From JAVVUJ01 sp964461765 (GTDB lineage Bacteria > Bacillota > Clostridia > Peptostreptococcales > Anaerovoracaceae): a stretch of DNA of 12,478 nucleotides. The notes below the pieces were generated by a model. The model saw only the letters and a program-made list of their open reading frames with translations. It ran no database searches and had not been told where the DNA came from. Both the position numbers and the translations under genes were made by a program. Within the stretch, counting starts at the first letter, position 1, and the number at the start of each line of letters is the position of its first letter. This document shows, one piece after another, positions 8,401-12,478 of the stretch. The stretch covers positions 1 to 12,478 of the forward strand of contig CAYWVS010000087.1 of NCBI GenBank assembly GCA_964461765.1, read 5' to 3'.

Positions 8401-8564
8401 CCCGGGTAAATGCAAGTGATCAAAGCCACTGGCGGGGTGACTTGGGGGTTTTCTTGCTTGGGTGAGGCTACATAACTAAATAAACCTATTAAGATTATAA
8501 GAAATATTAGGCAAAATGTGATTTTTCTTTTTTCAATGATATAAGTAAATATGTTTTTCTTCAT
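5472..8564 (-). CDS. RND efflux pump, inner-membrane permease (AcrB/HAE family)
   Basis: This 1030-residue protein is the usual full length for an RND permease, a proton-driven pump that exports drugs, lipids or other amphiphiles. One N-terminal membrane helix (about 13-31) precedes a large porter domain, then helices about 335-505, a helix near 520-542, a second extracytoplasmic domain and a final helix block (about 865-1025). Helix 4 has GMLVDNSIVV, with D401 matching AcrB D407 and N402 in place of D408. Helix 10 has GIVVNNAILLIDF, with N941 where AcrB has K940; such variants are known in the wider family. A hydrophilic Asn/Ser/Glu-rich insert sits at about 620-650. The ATG directly touches the stop codon of the adaptor gene (TAG|ATG), which implies translational coupling. 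An AGGTGG stretch lies about 13 nt upstream inside that gene. Substrate unknown; no outer-membrane channel gene nearby. Confidence 0.95.
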   Translation of the reverse strand: MKKNIFTYIIEKRKITFCLIFLIILIGLFSYVASPKQENPQVTPPVALITCIYPGAGPMDVEKLVSIPIEKAISDIPGYYYASSTSKKNLSTTILWLKNDADVDKAWQELETKLRDVEKDLPEECQSIKVDTDLANAAGVMVCITSQQKAPGQLVGYSEKLEEAILKIQGISKVETVGIPREIIEIEVDVNKLAYYQISLDDIAKALAAQNVTIPSGYIEENSNRIQVNAPGGYQSLADMENMIVQISKETGAPLRMKDLATVKKSTKSDELQIEEDGIPGLLVAAYFEQNINVLTLSETIHDTINLQSEKFPNDVMVDTILFQPEEIQGAVNNFMRNLICGVLLVLAVVWIGMSYRNALVISTVIPLSILMTFIAMYIGKVPVHEISTAGLIIALGMLVDNSIVVSDAIQNKLDAGEEKLWACANGAKESALPILSATLTTIAAFFPLIMMSGTSGTYIFSVPFTVIVALIASYLNAMITIPALAFVFFRPYPPKKKDYLQKIRKFFDKLLALGLSNKKKTLLLSGLLMCMAVFMLIQMGLSFFPYADKDIMHIRITSENSNNIEKTKAAAKEVEKIIKEQPQVINYTTSIGGGLPKFFITADKIGQNPGVAQIMMRIDLSKSGNGPSEKNITNNENESSQENITSNGQLAAVLQRKIDAKLVGASAVVKQLEHSEPSEAPVKIRVYGDQMEDLVEAEKLLIAGLKKIPATLNVRSDLGDKEFQYYINVNQDTASRMGVTNYDIQRQLNIALNGYKASVYRDGKNKEFDMILKGNIKNAEELKKLPIASSITGSKVYLEQLGTLELKSEFPQIERYDRNRSITVLSDILPGQSAVAVEKEMSVYIDEISQQCKNVTFVFDGEGAKIDKYFGDALKFAFLAVLLIYFIMMVQFYSFKQPFIVMGSMPLAILGSIFGLFLFRQTLSFTALLGMISLMGIVVNNAILLIDFVNKAETEGMDGDSAIRFSVDRRFRPIMISTVTTVIGLTPLALSGSGLFTPMSIALMSGLIISTVLTLIFIPVLLSLTNRTN

Positions 8565-9704
8565 CTATTCTGTAGCCACCTTTACAAGCTGTCCCTCTTC
8601 TATGTTTCTCATTCCTTCAATTATGACTCGTTCTCCTTCATTGATTCCTGTAACCACCACGTTCATATTTTGGATTTCACCTAACTCGATGGGGCGTTTT
8701 TCTACTTTTTCCCCTTCTCCCACCAAGTACACGTAGCTTTCTCCGTCATCTAAAATACAGGAAATGGGCAATTGAATTCCGCTTTCTTGTCCTACAGGAA
8801 TGTAGACGTTGACAAAGCTGCCTAAGATCAGGGAGCTCTCAGGGATATCTATCTCTACAGGGTAGGTTCTGGTGGACATGTCCGGCAACTTTCCTATATT
8901 CTTTATGGTGCCTTGCAGCTCAGTTTTCGCATCGTATATAATTTTGACTTTGGTTCCGGGCAGGATCTTTTGAATATCTTCAATACTTACACCAATAAAA
9001 ACTTTTTGCTTGGTGCTGCTTACGATCACCACAGGGGTACCGGCTCCAACGGTTTCGCCAACTTCCATGGTCACCTGAGCAATAATGCCGGGCATATCGG
9101 ATCTTATCACCGTGTTTTTCACAGTGTTGTTGGCATTGTTGTAATTTACGGTAGCGCTGGTTAGACTTGCTTGTGCCTGATTTTTCTTTTGCAGGGCGGT
9201 ATCTAACTCTAATTGGGAAATAGCTCCATCCTCGAATAAACGAAGCATTTTTTCGTAGTTGGTGTTGGCAAAGTCAAAGGCACTTTTGGCTGCCTCAAAG
9301 GTGGCGGCAGCATCCTTTTGCAATAGACTGTAATCTTCCGTATCCAAAGTGGCAAGCACCGTTCCCACAGATACTTTATCCCCTAAGGAAATAGGTAGTG
9401 TGGCGATTTTCCCTCCGTTAAGGAAGCTATATTTCTTAATGTTTTCTGACTCAATGGTACCGAAATATTCGCTATACGCATCGTAGGAGGATTGACCTAG
9501 GGTCATTACCTTTACAGGGGTCGGTGGCTTTTCTATGGCAGTTTCTTTAGCAGAGCAGCCTGTGGTGGTGAGCAGAGTCAGGGCACAGAAAAGAAACAGA
9601 ATAAACAAAGAAAAAACCGCTTTGTACGGCATCTTACTTATATGCTGAATATGCTGTTTATGAATCAATGTGGGGTTTGTTGTGGGTTTTGTAATGTCTT
9701 TCAT
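8565..9704 (-). CDS. RND periplasmic-adaptor-type subunit (HlyD/MFP family), probable lipoprotein
   Basis: This 379-residue membrane fusion protein is the partner of the RND pump encoded next. A long polar N-terminus is followed by a hydrophobic segment (about 29-47) and a lipobox-like TTTGC with C50, so it is probably a lipoprotein anchored outside the membrane; the -3 residue is Thr, not the preferred Leu. Next come a lipoyl-like half (YSFLNGGKIATLPISLGDKV), a coiled-coil hairpin (about 112-180, Ala/Gln/Asn-rich), the second lipoyl half (IRSDMPGIIAQVTMEVGETV), a beta-barrel and a C-terminal membrane-proximal domain (about 310-379). The start is set by GGAG (9710-9713) 5 nt upstream. M25 could give a shorter signal peptide but lacks a good ribosome binding site. 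It is the first gene of the pump operon, under the promoter at 9759-9786. Confidence 0.93.
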   Translation of the reverse strand: MKDITKPTTNPTLIHKQHIQHISKMPYKAVFSLFILFLFCALTLLTTTGCSAKETAIEKPPTPVKVMTLGQSSYDAYSEYFGTIESENIKKYSFLNGGKIATLPISLGDKVSVGTVLATLDTEDYSLLQKDAAATFEAAKSAFDFANTNYEKMLRLFEDGAISQLELDTALQKKNQAQASLTSATVNYNNANNTVKNTVIRSDMPGIIAQVTMEVGETVGAGTPVVIVSSTKQKVFIGVSIEDIQKILPGTKVKIIYDAKTELQGTIKNIGKLPDMSTRTYPVEIDIPESSLILGSFVNVYIPVGQESGIQLPISCILDDGESYVYLVGEGEKVEKRPIELGEIQNMNVVVTGINEGERVIIEGMRNIEEGQLVKVATE

Positions 9705-9758
9705 GATGGCTCCAAATTTGTTATATACGTATAATTATTTTCAATTTTCTTATGTATT

Positions 9759-9786
9759 ATTATATCAATTGGAAAGGAAATTGCAA
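9759..9786 (-). promoter_or_regulatory. Strong candidate promoter of the RND operon
   Basis: On the minus strand TTGCAA (9781-9786) and a perfect TATAAT (9759-9764) are 16 bp apart, and TGA directly precedes the -10, giving an extended -10. The transcript would start near 9752, about 48 nt before the adaptor ATG. CAATTG (9766-9771) inside the spacer matches the core of the BlaI-type sites at 10121-10154, but only over six bases. Confidence 0.65.
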
Positions 9787-9790
9787 GTAG

Positions 9791-9930
9791 TAAACAAAAG
9801 CGCATTAGATTAGGGTAGTTTGGCATAAACAAAATCGCATCAGATAAGTTTAGTTTAGAATAAACAAAATCGCATCAGATAAGGTTAGTTTAGCATAAAC
9901 AAAATCGCATCAGATTAGGGTAGTTTAGCA
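9791..9930. repeat. Four tandem 35-bp repeats
   Basis: Four head-to-tail copies of exactly 35 bp occupy 9791-9825, 9826-9860, 9861-9895 and 9896-9930. Each begins TAAACAAAA and ends near GTTTAGCA. Neighbouring copies differ by only a few bases (for example GATAAGGTTA in copy 3 against GATTAGGGTA in copy 4). At each junction the unit end and next start form a near-palindrome, GTTTAGCATAAAC or a one-base variant. There are no spacers between copies, so this is not a CRISPR. The unit is not a multiple of three and no reading frame runs through the array. It lies between the divergent RND and BlaI-type promoters, starting 4 bp beyond the RND -35. Confidence 0.9.
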
Positions 9931-10034
9931 TAAACAAAAATTACTCAATGTAAGCCATAAAAAAACATAAAACAAAAAGCATATAAGGTAAGTTCATAAT
10001 TAAGCAAATAAGATAAGGCTATTTAAGCATAAAC
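9931..10034. repeat. Decayed copies of the 35-bp repeat
   Basis: After the four clean copies the pattern continues in worn form. A copy starting TAAACAAAA at 9931 loses the pattern after nine bases. A shorter copy at about 9968-9998 retains AACAAAAAGCAT and AAGGTAAGTT. A further one at about 10001-10029 retains GATAAGG and ends AAGCA, before TAAAC at 10030-10034. The array was therefore probably longer, with its left side freshly homogenised and its right side diverged. Confidence 0.6.
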
Positions 10035-10105
10035 ATTTGAAAATAATTTAATGTAGCTGCTTACGACACCCGAAATGGTAGGATAAAAAAAATAATAAAA
10101 AATAC

Positions 10106-10134
10106 TTGACATTTAAAAACGACAATAGTAGAAT
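10106..10134 (+). promoter_or_regulatory. Promoter of the BlaI/BlaR1-type operon
   Basis: A perfect TTGACA (10106-10111) and TAGAAT (10129-10134) are separated by the optimal 17 bp. Transcription would start near 10141, about 35 nt before the ATG. A candidate repressor site overlaps the spacer and -10, and another covers the start region. Confidence 0.8.
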
Positions 10135-10154
10135 GAGTTAAAAGACAATTGTAG
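10121..10154. promoter_or_regulatory. Two candidate BlaI-type operator sites
   Basis: GACAATAGTAG (10121-10131) and GACAATTGTAG (10144-10154) differ at one base and start 23 bp apart, roughly two helix turns. The second contains the palindrome ACAATTGT (10145-10152), flanked by AAA and TTT in dyad position. BlaI/MecI/CopY-family repressors bind dyads built on ACA/TGT half-sites around their own promoters. Placement over the -10 and just after the start point fits autorepression. Binding by the adjacent repressor is inferred. Confidence 0.6.
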
Positions 10155-10175
10155 TTTTAGAAATGGAGTAACTTT

Positions 10176-10550
10176 ATGGATGGAATTAAAAAATTGCCAG
10201 ACGCTGAATTCGAACTGATGAAAATTATTTGGGCCAATGAGCCACCTGTTTCCACCAATGATATCATCAATCAGTTAGATAATGAGATAGAGTGGAAACC
10301 ACAGACGGTGCTGACTTTATTGATGCGATTGATTGAAAGAGGCTTTTTAACTAGCGAAAGAAAAGGAAAGGAGCGAATTTATTTTCCTGCCATTGCAGAA
10401 CAAGATTACTTGCAATTTGAAACCGGCCATTTCATGAAAAAATTTTATAAAAATTCTTTTGCCAATTTAGTAAGTGCTATGTATGACGGGAAAAAACTAT
10501 CAGAACAAGATATTAAAGAATTGAGCAATTTACTAAAGGGGGAGAGGTGA
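10176..10550 (+). CDS. BlaI/MecI/CopY-family transcriptional repressor
   Basis: This 124-residue protein is the standard length for the family. The N-terminal winged helix (about 5-72) shows the typical LPDAEFELMKIIWANEPPVST, WKPQTVLTLLMRLIERGFL and RKGKERIYFPAI segments. The C-terminal part (about 75-124) is the dimerisation helix region. Such repressors bind promoter dyads as dimers and are inactivated by cleavage once a partner BlaR1/MecR1 membrane protease senses its signal. The partner gene follows 7 bp after the stop codon. GGAG (10165-10168) lies 7 nt before the ATG. The promoter carries two probable operators, so the operon is likely autoregulated. Whether it also controls the divergent RND pump is unknown. 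A beta-lactamase or PBP2a target gene is not present in the window. Confidence 0.92.
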   Translation: MDGIKKLPDAEFELMKIIWANEPPVSTNDIINQLDNEIEWKPQTVLTLLMRLIERGFLTSERKGKERIYFPAIAEQDYLQFETGHFMKKFYKNSFANLVSAMYDGKKLSEQDIKELSNLLKGER

Positions 10551-10557
10551 TTAAACC

Positions 10558-12258
10558 ATGGAAACTCTTGCAGCCACGCTAATTAACAACTCTATGATAA
10601 TGTCTCTGGCCATTGTGATTTTACTTTGCCTATCGAAAATATTTCACAAGAGATATTCGGCAAAATGGCGGTATTATGTTTGGATTATCGTCATAATGGG
10701 TTTGCTAATTCCTTTTCGACCACAATTGGACTATGCACCGATGCAGGTTGATGAGCCCATAAGCATTATCGTCAGTGTCACACAGTCACAATCCAAAACA
10801 CTGCCCATAGAAAAGGGGGAATTTACTCCCTCTGAAAAGAATCAGACCACAGTACCTTGGTACAGCATTGTGAGCGTTATATGGGTAATGGGAGTAATTT
10901 CACGAGTGGTTTACTACCTTTGGAAGCACAGGAAATTTAAAAAAATGGTAAATCGTTGGGGCGAGAGGGCAAGTGAAACAACCATAGCGTTGATTGAAAA
11001 ATCAAAAAAAGAATTGCATATCAAGGATGAAATTATGGTGAAATCATGCAAATTTGTATCTACTCCCATGTTGTTTGGTTTTGTTTCTCCAACCATTTTG
11101 CTTCCGGCAGACCATTTCGAAAACGAGCAATTAGAATTGATAACCAGGCATGAGCTCATTCATTACAAAAGAAGAGATCTTTGGTATAAGGGACTAGCAC
11201 TGCTTACCATTACGATCCATTGGTTTAATCCCTTCGTATATTTGATGGCAAGGGAGATTTCTAAAGAATGTGAGATTTCATGTGATGAAGCGGTTTTGAA
11301 AAACAGTAATTTCGATAGGAGGATTCAGTATGGCGAAACTATGATCAATATTGTAAAAAATCATTCTATGAGTTCCACAGCTTTTTCAACGCAATTTAAT
11401 GGAGGAAAAAAGGATATGAAAAAAAGATTAGGTAACATTATGGATACGTCAAAAAAGAAAGCCGGAGTAGCACTTGTCTTAACTGCATTAATAGTAACCA
11501 TTGCAACAGGAATGGCATTCGCTACAAACAATGGCAATCAAAATGTCATCATCCAAAACACTGTAAATTCAGCAGGTGGATATAACATTGAAAATGAATT
11601 CGTTCCATTACAGGCAACCTTCGAAGATCTAGGATATCAAGTGAACAATGTCAATGAGAACATGATTAGCATCGCAAAAAATAAAAAAGAAATATTTTTT
11701 GTAAATGAGTCAAACCACAACCTTCAGAAAAATAAAGATACCTTTTACATGAATTTTGTAAAGGATGTCCCGTTCATTAAAGTGGGAGTTTTAAGCAGGT
11801 TAGGTTATACCGTTCAGGAAGATGGTAATAAAATAACGGTGAAAAGTGAAGGAAAAAATATTTCATTAGATACGGACCTCTTACAAAACCTTTTGCTTGA
11901 TGATGCTACAATTGTGGAGGAAACAGATTTGCCTGAAAGTACTTCTTATTACAATCACGCTTTTGTAAAAAAGATAGATGCTAGTGAGCTAAAGGATTAC
12001 AAAATTGAGAATGTCAATGAGATGGGTTATAGCACGATAGAATTGGAAGAATATATCGCTGTAAACTATGGAAAAACACTATTGGAATATAAAAAGCAGT
12101 TAGTTCCTCTGGATCAAAAATACCCATCACCGATAAGCTTAGAATATACTTTATTAGAGAACGGGCAAGTTTTAGTTTTTATTACCGATGCAGAAGGAAA
12201 GAGCTTGATTGAAAGTGCTATCGAAATTAGAAAGAAGCAAATTTTTGTTGAAGAGTAA
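10558..12258 (+). CDS. BlaR1/MecR1-like M56 membrane metalloprotease with Cu-amine-oxidase-N-like sensor domain
   Basis: This 566-residue integral membrane zinc protease forms a signalling pair with the upstream BlaI-type repressor. Membrane segments are visible at about 8-27, 36-52, 99-121, 214-232 and 302-322. Between the third and fourth lies the protease region with zinc motif HELIH (198-202). HWFNPF and E237 in KECEISCDEAVL, the expected third-ligand region, follow. In BlaR1 the outer domain is a penicillin-binding one with an SxxK serine. Here residues about 342-436 have the repeated VPL...LGY pattern of a copper-amine-oxidase N-terminal-like (stalk) domain (FVPLQATFEDLGYQV, VPFIKVGVLSRLGYTV). 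About 130 more residues of unrecognised sequence follow. The signal is thus probably not a beta-lactam; a cell-wall or envelope ligand is possible. AGGTGA at the end of the repressor gene acts as the ribosome binding site. No gene follows closely. Confidence 0.9.
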   Translation: METLAATLINNSMIMSLAIVILLCLSKIFHKRYSAKWRYYVWIIVIMGLLIPFRPQLDYAPMQVDEPISIIVSVTQSQSKTLPIEKGEFTPSEKNQTTVPWYSIVSVIWVMGVISRVVYYLWKHRKFKKMVNRWGERASETTIALIEKSKKELHIKDEIMVKSCKFVSTPMLFGFVSPTILLPADHFENEQLELITRHELIHYKRRDLWYKGLALLTITIHWFNPFVYLMAREISKECEISCDEAVLKNSNFDRRIQYGETMINIVKNHSMSSTAFSTQFNGGKKDMKKRLGNIMDTSKKKAGVALVLTALIVTIATGMAFATNNGNQNVIIQNTVNSAGGYNIENEFVPLQATFEDLGYQVNNVNENMISIAKNKKEIFFVNESNHNLQKNKDTFYMNFVKDVPFIKVGVLSRLGYTVQEDGNKITVKSEGKNISLDTDLLQNLLLDDATIVEETDLPESTSYYNHAFVKKIDASELKDYKIENVNEMGYSTIELEEYIAVNYGKTLLEYKKQLVPLDQKYPSPISLEYTLLENGQVLVFITDAEGKSLIESAIEIRKKQIFVEE

Positions 12259-12478
12259 TGAAAAACTATAGAGAAATGGAGAAATTTAGAATATTTAAAT
12301 TTAGCTTAGAGAATTTTTCCATAGAAAAAATTAATTTTTTATTTTAAATCTTGTTAACATTATAAGGAATCAAAGAAATTTTAGAAAATTGATAGTAAGT
12401 GCAACCTATTTATCGTTTGGGGGTTGTTTTTGATAAACTAAAAGTAGTGCATAGGGTCCCGAAAATGTGGGCAGCGGG
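12259..12478. other. AT-rich 3' flank of the BlaR1-like gene
   Basis: No gene is seen in these 220 bp. A perfect 16-bp palindrome AAAAAATTAATTTTTT (12325-12340) lies about 70 bp after the stop codon and could form an A/U-only hairpin. A second possible hairpin, CAACC (12402-12406) with GGTTG (12422-12426) followed by TTTTT, looks like a weak plus-strand terminator. The last 20 bases are noticeably more GC-rich and may begin another element beyond the edge. Confidence 0.4.
12402..12431 (+). terminator. Weak candidate terminator after the BlaI/BlaR1-type operon
   Basis: CAACC and GGTTG form a 5-bp stem with a 15-nt loop, directly followed by a run of five T (12427-12431). The short stem makes this uncertain. 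Confidence 0.35.

Noticed and set aside
9791..9930. CRISPR array
   Set aside because: The 35-bp copies are directly contiguous with no spacers, and there are no cas genes nearby.
10558..12258. Beta-lactam resistance sensor (BlaR1/MecR1 proper)
   Set aside because: No penicillin-binding sensor domain or SxxK site is apparent and no beta-lactamase gene is adjacent, so a resistance role is not supported by the sequence.

Overview
The window looks like a piece of chromosome from an AT-rich, low-GC anaerobic Firmicute, probably a clostridial lineage. This rests on AT-rich spacers, strong GGAGG-type ribosome binding sites, frequent AGA/AGG codons, and a BlaI/BlaR1-type pair. No RNA gene, insertion sequence, phage gene or CRISPR array was seen. 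The genus cannot be fixed from the sequence alone.

Region 1 (1-5402) looks like a small catabolic or transport locus. On the minus strand an amidohydrolase of the YtcJ type (465-2081) is followed 65 bp later by an NhaC-type antiporter that runs off the left edge (1-399). A 627-bp AT-rich divergent control region separates them from a plus-strand PucR/CdaR-type regulator (best start GTG 2709, end 3887). It holds three tandem copies of a 14-bp direct repeat abutting a good extended -10 promoter. Next, with its own promoter, comes a class V PLP enzyme (4134-5402) of the 'cysteine desulfurase-like' kind that lacks the desulfurase cysteine. A regulator divergent to an enzyme-transporter operon suggests local, substrate-responsive control; the substrate is unknown.

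Region 2 (5427-9786) is a two-gene RND efflux operon on the minus strand: a lipoprotein-type adaptor (8565-9704) and a 1030-residue inner pump (5472-8564). The adaptor stop codon touches the pump start codon. It has a near-consensus extended -10 promoter (9759-9786) and ends at a perfect 11-bp inverted repeat shared with the convergent PLP enzyme gene. No outer-membrane channel gene is present, as expected for a monoderm.

Region 3 (9791-12478) starts with four exact-length 35-bp tandem repeats plus about three decayed copies. These lie between the RND promoter and a plus-strand BlaI/MecI-type repressor gene (10176-10550). That gene has a near-consensus promoter overlapped and followed by two near-identical 11-bp sites 23 bp apart, which are likely autoregulatory operators. 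It is followed at once by a BlaR1-like M56 membrane metalloprotease (10558-12258). The extracellular part of this protein resembles a copper-amine-oxidase-N-type stalk domain instead of a penicillin-binding domain, so its signal is probably not a beta-lactam. The RND pump and this signalling pair are divergent neighbours; a regulatory link between them is a hypothesis, not shown by the sequence.
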